A stretch of 64,000 nt of DNA from Microglena sp. YARC (GCA_022414725.1 CM039467.1:10668513-10732512); one strand, 5' to 3'; counted from the stretch's first letter, positions 27,258 through 36,365 are shown. Notes: a model not told the origin generated them from the sequence alone. Numbers and translations are program-made.

Positions 27258-27690
27258 TAGTACGGTAGCCCGTGTGGCCGGTGGCCACCCCCACCCCACC
27301 CACCCACCCAGGCCATGGGTCCTAGTCTGGTCTGGGGTTACAGAACGGGTAACGCACTTGTATCCCCCCCCCCCCCCCCCCCTTCTCCCTTACACACATT
27401 CAAGATATCAGCCATCTCCGCCCTCGCTCGACGCTTCTCCGCCTCTCTCCCCAAACCCACCGACACACACCTCCTCTCCCTACCTATTCCCCTTCTGCTT
27501 CAGCTGTAGACTCACACCCTCTCATTCACACATACCATCCCCCCTCCCCCCATCCTGACCTCTCCCTACCCTTCACCCCAACCCATCCACAAACACTCTC
27601 TTTCTCCCACCTTACCCCCCCCCCCACCCTCTCTCCCTCTTACCACCAACACGCACATACAATCTTCTTTCTCCCTACCCCGTACCATTA
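26933..27690. other. Simple repeats and C-rich sequence, no gene supported
   Basis: Includes a G-run (27,057-27,077), a CT/TA compound microsatellite (27,208-27,256), CCACCC runs, and a C-run at 27,366. The Pro/Ser/Thr frame through it follows from the composition. Confidence 0.5.
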
Positions 27691-28001
27691 ACTTCACCCT
27701 GTGGGATTCAATCGTGCAGAAAGAGGGCCCCGCTGAGCTTTGAACCTACCAACATTGCGAACGCTCAGATTCCGATCACCCCGAGAATACCGGACCAGTG
27801 CAATTGCATGGCTACAAACCTGCAGCTTCGTCTTCTCGTGCATAACCCCACTCGATACTCGGTCAACACTCAGAACAGCAAAAATCGCAGCAACGTACTT
27901 CACGATACTTGATACAACGAAAAGAGCTTGCAAAAATGGATGAGCGTGGCAAGCGCCAGAGTGTTCAGGGGGACGGAATGGCCATGGAGATCTGAACAAA
28001 G

Positions 28002-28391
28002 TTAATTAATCGCAACAACTGGATGACGATCATGACGAATGTGATGCGATGGCATGGCAAAAGTGCGCATGCATGAGATGAATGGTGGCAACGCTTGCAG
28101 ACGGAGAAAAAAAGCATGACGATCTGAAGGTCCGGCTTGATTATGAGCCTGGCGTAACTCCTCAGGCTGGGCAGCATAGTCTTCGCGCCTGGCTTGGTTA
28201 CCAGCTTCGTGTTCCTCCTCAGGGACGGTAGCTCGTTCTTGACTCCTTGCAAGATTACCAGCATGACGTAGCTCCTCGGATCGGGCAGCGCGGGCATCAC
28301 GTCGACGCTTGCGCTTGTTGGCTATGTCCTTGTCTTCCTTGCTCAGGCAAACTCGCTTTGAGCGCTGGCTGTAGCGGGCCCTCATGCCCAT
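28002..28391 (-). CDS. Possible coding fragment with three ~19-residue charged repeats
   Basis: An ATG-started - strand frame of 129 codons. Residues about 25-90 are basic then alternate in three helical-looking repeats, RAARSEELRHAGNLARSQE, RATVPEEEHEAGNQARRED and YAAQPEELRQAHNQAGPSD. Arg/Glu-rich repeats of about 19-23 residues are known near the start of some transposon-encoded proteins and in STPR proteins; that resemblance is by eye only. The last 40 residues look non-coding. No splice signal or neighbour supports a gene, so a decayed transposon fragment is the best guess. Confidence 0.35.
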   Translation of the reverse strand: MGMRARYSQRSKRVCLSKEDKDIANKRKRRRDARAARSEELRHAGNLARSQERATVPEEEHEAGNQARREDYAAQPEELRQAHNQAGPSDRHAFFLRLQALPPFISCMRTFAMPSHHIRHDRHPVVAIN

Positions 28392-28860
28392 TAGGACCGT
28401 TGCCTTGCATCATGGTCACATTCTCCGTGAAGAACTGAAAGCTTTATTCTGAGCGCCATGCCAAGCCATATGAGGGTCGGCTGATGACCTCCGAGGAGAG
28501 GATCTTCTGATTATAAATTCATTGCAGTCTGATTCTAAATTTCTTGCTAGTATGGGAGGCAGTTGAGGACATGCTAGGAGCGCGCGCGCTTAGCTTAGCG
28601 CATCTGCAGTTTTGGTATTTGAAAATTCCGCTGGGCGGGGAGTTGCGAGTTGGGTGTACGAAAAGTCGGTTGCAAGTCGGTTACACTTCGCACGCCCATG
28701 GCACGTGGGCACGCGATGATGACACCACCACGACCACCACGATCGCGACCACGGCCATGACCATGATTTCTTTATATATATAGATATGATTTCTTTATAT
28801 ATTTGTATATATATCCGCCAACTTAGCTCCCTACTACCCACTACCTGGAAAGAAGCTGTT
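28392..28860. other. No gene supported; CCACGA and TATA simple repeats
   Basis: Holds a CCACGACCA run (28,728-28,766) and two ATTTCTTTATATAT blocks (28,764-28,812). Nothing else recognised. Confidence 0.4.
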
Positions 28861-29740
28861 ATCTGTGACCCACCCAGTCCACTCACACCACCCCCACCCC
28901 CAAACCACACCACAGATGCCACAACAACATTGTCTGGTGCAGTTCCATTCCTTGGGACTCCCCCTCCCTCCACCCAACCCAACCACACCACCCACCCCAC
29001 AGACGCCACACCAACAATGTACGGTGCAGTTCCAACTTGTGGGACTTCCCCTCCCTCCCTCCACCCAACCAAACAAAACACACCACCTACCCCACGAACT
29101 CCACACCAAGCATGTACGGTGCAGTTCCAACATGTGGAACTTCCCCTCCCTCCACCCAAACAAACCACCTACCCCACAGACGCCACACCAACAATGTGCA
29201 GTGCAGTTCCAACTTGTGGGACTTCCCCTCCCTCCCTCCCTCCACCCAACCCAAACAAACAAACCATCCACCCACCCCACAGACATCACACCAACAATGT
29301 GCGGTGCAGTTCCAACTGGTGGGAATTCCCCTTTCTCCACCCAAACAAAACACACCACCCACCCCACAGACGCCAGACCAACAATGTACGGTGCAGATTC
29401 AACTTGTGGGACTTCCCCTTTCTCCACCCTTCCAAACAAAACACACCACCCACCCCACAGACGCCACACCAACAATGTACGGAACAGTTCCAACTTGTGG
29501 GATTTCCCCTCCCTCCCTCCCTCCACACAACCAAACAAAACACACCACCACCCACCCACAGACGCCACACCAATAATGTACAGTGCAGTTCCAACTTGTG
29601 GGACTTCCCCTCCCTCCCTCCACCCAACCCAAACAAACCACCCACCCACAAAACAGACGCCACACCAACAATGTACGGTGCAGTTCCACTCAGTAGGCCT
29701 TCACCTCCCTCCACCCATCCACCCATCCACCCTGTGTAAC
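28861..29740 (+). repeat. Minisatellite of nine 'splice acceptor + exon start' units
   Basis: Period 82-103 bp. Each unit has a C-rich tract (CCTCCCTCCACCCAACC), CACCCCACAG, then about 50 bp starting ACGCCACACCAACAATG. Exon-like starts are at 28916, 29003, 29098, 29180, 29283, 29370, 29461, 29562 and 29657. The 50-bp part is a degenerate copy of the start of exon b (29,869): both translate as T-P-x-Q-Q-x-x-x-Q-F-x-x-x-G-L-P. Eight units keep AG before the exon part; in the unit at 29,098 it has become GA. No donor lies inside the array, so the units look like decoy acceptors, not complete exons. The 292-codon frame through the array is a by-product. Confidence 0.85.
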
Positions 29741-29868
29741 TGAAGCAGTTCAGTCTACATCCGGTACAGTACGTGTCGCATATTGTCTCGTTCTGACCAA
29801 CACCCCAGCCATCCAAATAGCTTCAGAATTTTGCCTTCCCACCATCCACCCACCCACCCAACCCACAG

Positions 29869-30027
29869 ACGCCGCAACAACAACGAATGGCACAGTTCCA
29901 GTCAGCTGGCCTTCCAATGGGTGCCTCATTACCACAAGGCTCATTGCAACAAGGGATGGTTGGGTTGCCCACAGGTGGTGGGGATCCTAACCTGCGCATG
30001 AGGCTGCAACCTCGCTCCCAACAACAG
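29869..30027 (+). CDS. Gln/Gly-rich protein, internal exon (exon b)
   Basis: Bounded by CCAACCCACAG and CAACAACAG|GTAAGAC, exactly 53 codons, phase 0 at both ends. The peptide opens TPQQQRMAQFQSAG, runs through a Gly/Gln/Met-rich middle (GLPMGASLPQG, QQGMVGLPTGG) and ends RMRLQPRSQQQ. No folded domain is visible. Composition and phase match exons a and d. Its first 50 bp are the template of the upstream acceptor minisatellite, and its last 30 bp are re-duplicated just downstream with the donor. Function unknown. Confidence 0.55.
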
Positions 30028-30232
30028 GTAAGACTGTATTGTATTGTATTGTATTGTATTGTATAGTATTGTATTGTATTGTATTGTATTGTATTGTAGG
30101 ATGAGGCAGCAACTTGGCTCCCAACAACAGGTAAGACTTTTTTGTACTGTCCTGTACTGTACATGAGGATGAGGTAGCAACCTGGCTCCGAACAACAGGT
30201 AAGACTGTACTGTACTTTACATGAGAATGAGG
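30028..30232 (+). repeat. Duplicated exon end + splice donor units, with TGTAT microsatellite
   Basis: After the exon b donor come TGTAT pentamers (30,034-30,098), then GATGAGGCAGCAACTTGG...CAACAACAG|GTAAGAC (donor at 30,131), a CTGTAC spacer, GATGAGGTAGCAACCTGG...GAACAACAG|GTAAGAC (donor at 30,199; in the ATG frame this unit has a TAG) and the first bases of a fourth unit, ending ATGAGG at 30,232. The rest of that unit is at 35,582 beyond the transposon. The short units could be 30-31-base microexons, but a 31-base length would break frame. Confidence 0.7.
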
Positions 30233-30465
30233 CCTGGGATGTGTAGTACGGATATGGTACGGTTTTTTTAAGTGAGTACGGTTTGAGTATGGTACGTTTT
30301 TACTATTATAACATTCCCTGACCTTAAAACATTCTTATTTTCCCTAATTTGACCTTTGTTACACTTGGAAACATGTAGATGGCATTCCGGGCTATTCGGT
30401 GGTATGCTGATCATGTCAAAATTCGAAGGCAGCAAAAATTTATGCCCCTTTGTATCACGGAACTC

Positions 30466-31392
30466 ACAGCTTGTTTCCAACTGGTTGGAGGTCCGGTTAA
30501 GCAGCGGTTAAATCCGTTATTTTCGGCGCTAAACGGCGTTTGGTCGGAATCACAAATAGTGAAGGTCCGGTTAACGACCAACTGTCCCGTTTACAGCCTG
30601 TTTCCATAAGACCAGGTTACGGTTATGCGTAACCCCGCAAACTGTAGTGCGGCAATACTCGTAACCCGTGTACTAGCCAGCTTCCTGTCGCGTAATCCCG
30701 GTGTACAACTTCGTGTTTCCGATTGTCCCTGAAATCTGGGTTATGGGGAAATCTGGGTTATGTGATCGTTAAATCAGTTGTTCGACAGCTTGGAAGCGTT
30801 TGAATTATTTACTCGCCGGCTTGACTTTCATTCGTGCAGCCGTCTCGCAATTTGAGTTCATGTTCTGACTCCAAGACCTTGGCCCTGTCCTTTTCCATTT
30901 CGTTACCATGTCCCAGAAGCTTCTAGGGTGCTCGTTGATGCCCCAATGCTGGTTCTGCTTGAAAAACAAACCTTGACCAGACGAATCCATAGCGGTGAGC
31001 GTCAGAGATTCTAGGAAATTGAAGGGATCGCGCGTGACTGCGCGATCTACAAGACTGCAGCGCTCACGCTCACCACATTATGGCCGCAAGTGACCGCAGC
31101 AGCGGTCAAGTGCCAGCGTGGAACCAAGGCGGATCGGGGTTACGCTTAACCGTGGGGGGGGGGGGCATGGTTCAGGGTAACCCCGATCCGCACCGGCACG
31201 TCATCAAATTTTGCCGTAAACTGGTGTACAAGTCGGTCGAGCGAAGTACAATTTTTTGAGTGTTTCCGATTGCCGAGGACGGTTATGCTCCAGAACCCGG
31301 CCTAACCCTCAATTGGAAACAGGCTGTTAGTGCAATGGCACCCCCCCCACACACACACACCCCACCCGCACGGCAAGTTTCGAGTACCAGAT
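30466..31392 (+). mobile_element. MITE family A, copy 1, truncated and split by a younger insertion
   Basis: Starts CAGCTTGTTTCCAACTGGTT and follows copy 2 (31,396) through GGTTAAATCCGTTATTTTCG and GACCAACTGTCCCG to 30,593, then is interrupted by the 30,594-31,326 element and resumes with TTAGTGCAATGGCACC at 31,327. The uninterrupted order is visible in copy 2 at 31,513-31,540. Confidence 0.7.
30594..31326. mobile_element. PIF/Harbinger-like non-autonomous element, 733 bp, TSD TTA
   Basis: Perfect 13-bp terminal inverted repeats CAGCCTGTTTCCA, flanked by TTA on both sides (30,591-30,593 and 31,327-31,329). Three-base TWA duplications are characteristic of the PIF/Harbinger superfamily. The interior contains a hairpin at 31,129-31,191 (arms GCGGATCGGGGTTAC around a G-run) and another, GATCGCGC-GTGACT-GCGCGATC, near 31,027. 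No transposase frame. Confidence 0.75.
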
Positions 31393-31395
31393 TTA

Positions 31396-32008
31396 CAGCT
31401 TGTTTCCAACCAATTAAGGGTCCGGTTAAGCGGCGGTTAAATTCGTTATTTTCGGCGCTAACCGGTGTTTGGTCGGAAACACAAAAAGTTAAGGTCCGGT
31501 TAAAGACCAACCGTCCCGGTTAGTGCAATGGCGCACCCCCCCCGCCACTTAAAGAAAGTTAAGGGGCGGTTAAGTTCGGTTGATGAATGAGATATGGCGA
31601 CGTCACGAAGTTGGAGCGCGCCTCTTAAAAATCACGCTGCTTTGGAGTCCCGCATCCTTCTTTCTTTCTCGGACACTCATTATTGATCGCACAGTTTCTC
31701 TAAGATGGATTCGCAGCAGCAGGGCACCGTCCCTGCCACGCAATTTTCGACTGATCTTCCTGAGGCAACCAGCAGCGGCCAGAAGTGGAATAAACGCTGA
31801 AATAAGCGTCTGAATCGCGAGGGAGTGCTGCAGAGCTCATTTGCCACGTTGACCCATTTTGAACTGACCTGGTCAGGTGCAAAAGACTGCTTAACTGGTG
31901 GAACGTTTCCAACCATCTTCCCGAAAGTTAAGGCCCGGTTAGAGGTCGAGTCTAAACCCTCCGAAACACAATCCTTAACCGGACCCCCAACCAGTTGGAA
32001 ACATGCTG
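31396..32008. mobile_element. MITE family A, copy 2, PIF/Harbinger-like, TSD TTA
   Basis: Left end CAGCTTGTTTCCAACC, right end (reverse complement) CAGCATGTTTCCAACTGG, TTA at 31,393-31,395 and 32,009-32,011. Length 613 bp. Inside, at 31,704-31,802, a 32-codon frame starts MDSQQQGTVPATQF and ends in QKWNKR-stop; it may be what is left of an accessory or captured gene. The right subterminal 110 bp are shared with the fold-back element at 35,372. Confidence 0.75.
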
Positions 32009-32390
32009 TTAGGTCATTCCGACATCGACCAGCAATACGGTTACGCTTTCATTTGGCCTTGGAAGAGTGAGGCTGGTAGTGGCTCGCGAACGAGTTCCGA
32101 TAGCTCCCACGCCCATTTAACCGCCTGCATTTACCCCCTCATGAGCGCTACGGGCTAACTGAGGGCGTGTTTCCACAGAGACTTTTCCCTTGCCGCAAAC
32201 TCCCAAGTTAACCCTAAGGGGGGCCAGGTCAGCATTTTTTGTTTCCACAGGGGTATTCGGGGTCTCCTCTTTCCGGCGATCCAGGTAGGCGACAGGTCGG
32301 CGATTTGTCATCCCGGGGATACATTTAAACATTTCGTATTATTTGAAAAAGCGACGGTTTCAAGGCAGAAACGAGCGAAAAACAGGTATT

Positions 32391-32442
32391 GCCGCGAAGA
32401 CTTCCAGATGGGGGTCGACCCCCATTTGGAAGTCTTTGCGGC
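32391..32442. repeat. 52-bp loopless palindrome
   Basis: Two 26-base arms meet at GTCGAC. The left arm starts GCCGCGAAGACTTCCAGATG and the right arm ends GGAAGTCTTTGCGGC; only two bases differ between arms. It can extrude as a cruciform. It lies inside the composite element. Confidence 0.9.
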
Positions 32443-32775
32443 TTTCCGGGTGACACATCAGCAATTCCCCCTAAATCCACGTATGCAGCGTGACACAAAA
32501 ATACAACAGCACGTACAATCTCTGTGTTGTGAGACTTCTATTGCTTCCACACCAAGATTGTCTTTGTTTTGCTGCACCTATTATTTGTAGCATGGAGACG
32601 TCTGCTGATCTCCCCGATTTGGGGCAAAACCGAGATCTAGGGAAGTCCGCCTCCATCGTCGGGGGAGCAAGTGATGCGCAGCTACACGCCGATCCAGGGA
32701 AGTCTACCTCCGTTGGTGCAGTAGCGTCTGGTGTGCCCAGGGCGTTGATGCCTTTCGGCGGATTGGGCGTAACGA

Positions 32776-32852
32776 AGGAAGGAAGGAAGGAAGGAAGGAA
32801 GGAAGGAAGGAAGGAAGGAAGGAAGGAAGGAAGGAAGGAAGGAAGGAAGGAA
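32776..32852. repeat. GGAA/GAAG microsatellite
   Basis: About nineteen GAAG tetramers directly abut the R1 start. A shorter GGAA tract (34,474-34,501) abuts the R1 end, which suggests R1 inserted into, or expanded within, a GGAA tract. Confidence 0.9.
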
Positions 32853-34470
32853 GACAGCCGGCACGTAGTGGCCGAGGTAGATTAGCTTCAAGGAGTTGGG
32901 GGGGGGGGGGGGGGGGGGGAGCTGGAGAAGGCTGAGATTCTTCGAAAAACAGGGAAGTAGATATGCCTCAAGCCAACTGACTGCCAACGGCAATAGCCCT
33001 TCCTTTCAAGAAAGTGCCACGCGTTGAGTGATAAGTGTGACTGGGGTTTAGAAGATGACGCTGGCAACATCCGAAACCAGTGGACCGGCAGAGCGAATCT
33101 ATGAAGTCCTAGATACCGCATGGTGCATGCAACCTGCTGGCGCAGGCGCCTGAGAAGAAGAGAGCGAAGGGGGAGATAGTCGCAACCTCGGAACTTCATT
33201 TTTTGTATGTACAATCATGCAAACAGCTGCCTTTCTTTCTTGCACGAATCTTTTGCTCGAGCCTTGAATATTGCTGGAGCTAACGGAGCCGTCTTCAAGC
33301 TATGAAATCTTAGCTGCCGCATGGCGCATGCTACTTGCAGGCGCAGGCGCTTGGGCAGCGAGTGGGGAGATAGTCGCAAAACATCGGAACTTGATCATTT
33401 GTTTCAATCATGCGAACAGCTTCTTTCTTTCTCGCAAAACTCTGCTGCTCAAGCCTCGTTTCGTGGCAGAGTTTCTGGAGCTTCGTTCGCAGCCTTGTCC
33501 CATCGTTGTTATCCAAGCTGCCGCATGGCGCATGCTAGCTGCAGGTGCAAACGCCTTCAGACGTGAAGAGATACTCGCTTAACATGGAAGATGCGAGCTG
33601 CGGTGGGACGTTCCGTGGTTGTCAGGTTGCGACTATGTTCCCCCTCGCTCACCACAAACAGACAGCCTTCTTCTACCCATGAAATCGTAGGAACCGCAAG
33701 GCGCAGGCGCTACATAAGTAGGCAAAGAATGAAGAGTTATTCGCAACACAATCACTAGAAAATCATGCGTACTCAGTCTCGTTTGTTCCCCACTAGCACC
33801 CGAAGCATCATTCAGTTACTTCATGGAGGATGCAGGTTGCTGATAAACGACATTGACAAGTTACGACTATCCTAGCCTCCATCAATCGTAATATCTTCCA
33901 TGCGCTTGGCCCTGTACCATCAGGACTATTTCCATGCATGAAGGAACAAGACCCGCATGGCGCATGCGAATTGCGGGAATAATTGGCATAGAAGATATTT
34001 GCAAAGATATTCGCAATTCCATATCCAGACTTCTTCATCTCAGGAAACCAATGCGCAACCCAGTCGCGATTTGTTCGTCTGTAACCAATACTTGTCTGTA
34101 GTACTGTGATGGAGAGGCTTGTTCAGAATGGTCAGACCATATCATGAAAGATGAAGGCTGCTGTGGAAGGTCTGATGTCCTTAGGTTGCGACTATCTCCG
34201 ACCTCGCTAATCACTTCTACCATGCGCTATTTCACATATTCCTTCGTGCCGGTCCAATGGTTTCGGGCGATGCCAGCGTCATCTAGTAACACCTGGTTGT
34301 AAACTCGTGGCAATTTAAACACGTGGCAGTTACTTGACAGGAGGGACAATGCTACACCCTAAATTTGAGAAAGGAAAAGGAAAAAAAAAGTGAACAAAGA
34401 GTAAAGTAAAGTAAAAGAAAAGAAAGACGAGGAACCCAAAACATATAGTTTAGCTAAAGCTAATCTAAAA
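32853..34470 (+). repeat. Dispersed repeat R1, copy 2
   Basis: Same order as copy 1 at 25,195: CAGCCGGCACGTAGTGGCCG start, a G-run, CAAGCCAACTG, GTTGAGTG, CGCTGGCAAC, several GGCGCATGC sub-repeats, and CATATAGTTTAGCTAAAGC at the end. Estimated identity by eye is 70-80 percent. Small frames inside show no domain. Confidence 0.75.
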
Positions 34471-34787
34471 ATAAGGAGGGAAGGAAGGAAGGAAGGGAGG
34501 GAACACACTGCGTGGGGATGGAGACGGATGGAGACTGCTTAGTACAAACGAAAGACGGCCTGATCCGGTAGCAGAATGACTAGTGGAAACAAAAAAGGGC
34601 GTGAACGTGGCCTTCCTTGCCGTGGCAGACAGCGTAGGGCAGCGTGGCACCAGAATGCCCCGGGGAATGCCCAGCTGTTCACCCCAACGATCCCGGGGAA
34701 TCCACGTAGATGAAAATTCGCTGTCAGGTAGATCCCCGAACCCCAATCCGGGGAAGGCCCAAACTCGCCTGTGGAAACACGCCCTGA

Positions 34788-35368
34788 GCAGCCCTCTCTT
34801 CTTTAATAGCAGGTGCAGCGCCTTTTTTAGGCGGCATGGAAGGTTACGATGAAAGCCAGCCCGATGTTTAGCCTGCAAACCATGTGCGAGATTTCACGAA
34901 ACGGGGGTGGAAACCGGTTCCGGGGAAATCGGTTTTGACCGCGATGCTGATGCTCGAAATTATCTAGGTTGATGGAGTATTGCCAAAAGATGTTGGGAAG
35001 GCCATGCGCTCAACAGATAGCCAAACTGTTGCTCAGCGAGTTCGATTGAGCTCGACGACTGTGTAATGAATTTCCAACTCACCAAGGTATCACATTGAGG
35101 GGAATTCACAGGTCAGTCCTCAAGCTCCTACGGTTCTGAGCGTCCACTCCCTTCAAATCTACAAATGGGAGATACAAGCTCTACCCTTGTGGCAATAATC
35201 CAGCCATCTAGCGCTCTGAAAAGTTATGCATGCGGCTCAATATTTGTGTCGATCTGGAAAATTGAGGGTCGAAAACGGGTTTCGCTGACTAGATGTAGAC
35301 GCGTCTACATCCGTCTACATCCAAACTGCTGTACTGCCGGCTCTGGACAACTTGCCGTGCCCCCACCA
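34788..35368. other. Interior of the 5.35 kb insertion, no gene; contains 20-bp palindrome
   Basis: No convincing reading frame. GATGTAGACGCGTCTACATC at 35,292-35,311 is a perfect 20-bp palindrome, followed by a direct repeat CGTCTACATCC. Confidence 0.5.
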
Positions 35369-35371
35369 TTA

Positions 35372-35475
35372 ACAGCTTGTTTCTACCCAACCAACTAGTT
35401 GGGGGTCCGGTTAAGGATTGTGTTTTGGAGGGTTCAGACTTGACCTCTAACCGGACCCTTAACTGGTTGGAAACA
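35372..35475. mobile_element. Fold-back MITE, family A derivative, TTA-flanked
   Basis: 104 bp between TTA at 35,369-35,371 and 35,476-35,478. Left ACAGCTTGTTTCTACC...GGGGGTCCGGTTAAG and right CTAACCGGACCC...GGTTGGAAACA are inverted. The centre (GATTGTGTTTTGGAGGGTT) matches, in reverse, 31,930-31,990 of family A copy 2. Confidence 0.7.
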
Positions 35476-35675
35476 TTACACCAGTGTGCAAGTGTGTGTG
35501 GACTGTACGCGTACTCAATTTTAAGGAATACGAGTACGGTACGGATTTTAGGTGCGTACTGTCCGTACTACACAACCCTGGATGAGGCAGCAACCTCGTC
35601 CCCAACAACAGTTAAGAGGTCATTCACAGCAACCTCGTCCCCAGCAACCTCGGCCCCAACAACAGTTAACAGTTA

Positions 35676-36155
35676 AGAGGTCGTTCACACGGGACAGGTT
35701 TGGGTTTGGGTTTGGTTTGATGTTAACCTGCCGCGTTAGAGGGGGTTAGCCGAAGATTAGCCGAGGTTAGCCCAAACCCGCCCAAACCCATGAATTTCGT
35801 TCGGACGGCATTCCAGAGCTTCTTTCCAGTTGGAAAAGTTTGAACATTTTGAATTGCCGATCCGCAGCAGGAGCGCTCAAATCAAGCGGGCTCTGGCGAT
35901 AATGTGAGGAAGGCGGAAGCTGCGTCTCCTCATACTGCGTATCACGCTGCTACTGCTGCATCTCATGCTGGCGTGGATCTGCAGGTGGCGGCCCATCCAG
36001 ATCGGACCCCTCCATACAGCGCAGTGAATATTATAGATGGCGCGAAAGGGAGGACGGTTTCGAAAACAAGCGGCTGAAGGAAATGCGGGCGCAATTTATC
36101 GCAACAGAAACAACGAACAACACATGTGCGACATAACCATAATCATAACCCAAAC

Positions 36156-36186
<31 letters not shown>

Positions 36187-36361
36187 CGGGGGGGGGGGGG
36201 GGGGGGGGGCACGTTTGGGTTTGGGTTAGCATTTGGTTAACTAATTTGACCCAAACGCGTCAACTTTTTCCCGTGTGAACGAAAAAAGGTTTGGATGTAC
36301 GACAGAAACGCCCAACTACCCCTTAACCCAAACCCAAACCAGTCCCGTGTGAACGACCTCT
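35676..36361. mobile_element. MITE family D (copy A)
   Basis: Terminal repeats AGAGGTCGTTCACACGGGAC (left) and the same with the right end reversed, then GGTTTGGGTTTGGG on both sides. No clean target duplication (TTA left, ATG right). The interior has an open stretch (35,863-36,060, ADPQQERSNQAGSGD...) and, in another frame, a coiled-coil-like stretch RWREREDGFENKRLKEM near 36,031, possibly remains of a captured or accessory DNA-binding gene. A TG/G-run lies at 36,159-36,209. Confidence 0.65.
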
Positions 36362-36365
36362 ATGA

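Larger units (their letters stand above)
32163..34784. mobile_element. Composite PIF/Harbinger-like element, TIR GGGCGTGTTTCCACAG, TSD TGA
   Basis: The 16-bp terminal repeats GGGCGTGTTTCCACAG are perfect at 32,163 and, reversed, ending at 34,784. TGA flanks both ends (32,160-32,162 and 34,785-34,787). Both subterminal regions carry CCCCGG/GGGGAA-rich sequence. The middle is occupied by a GGAA microsatellite and a whole R1 copy, so the original element was about 1 kb. No transposase frame. Confidence 0.65.
30233..35581. mobile_element. 5.35 kb TIR-bounded insertion with 6-bp target duplication ATGAGG
   Basis: Left end CCTGGGATGTGTAGTACGGA and right end (reverse complement) CCAGGGTTGTGTAGTACGGA match at 18 of 20 bases. 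ATGAGG lies immediately outside both ends (30,227-30,232 and 35,582-35,587). Removing the insert restores a unit like the intact one 60 bp upstream. Subterminal GTACGG motifs occur on both sides. The interior is mostly nested smaller elements and one R1 copy; no transposase frame remains, so it is non-autonomous or decayed. The superfamily is not assigned; a 6-bp duplication is unusual. Confidence 0.7.

Noticed and set aside
27735..27810. Possible tRNA on the minus strand (GGTAGGTTCAAAGCTC)
   Set aside because: B-box-like only; neither the anticodon stem nor the T stem pairs.
28865..29743. 292-codon Pro/Thr/Gln frame
   Set aside because: It runs through the acceptor minisatellite, including its intron-like C-rich parts; only the 50-bp exon-like parts resemble protein.
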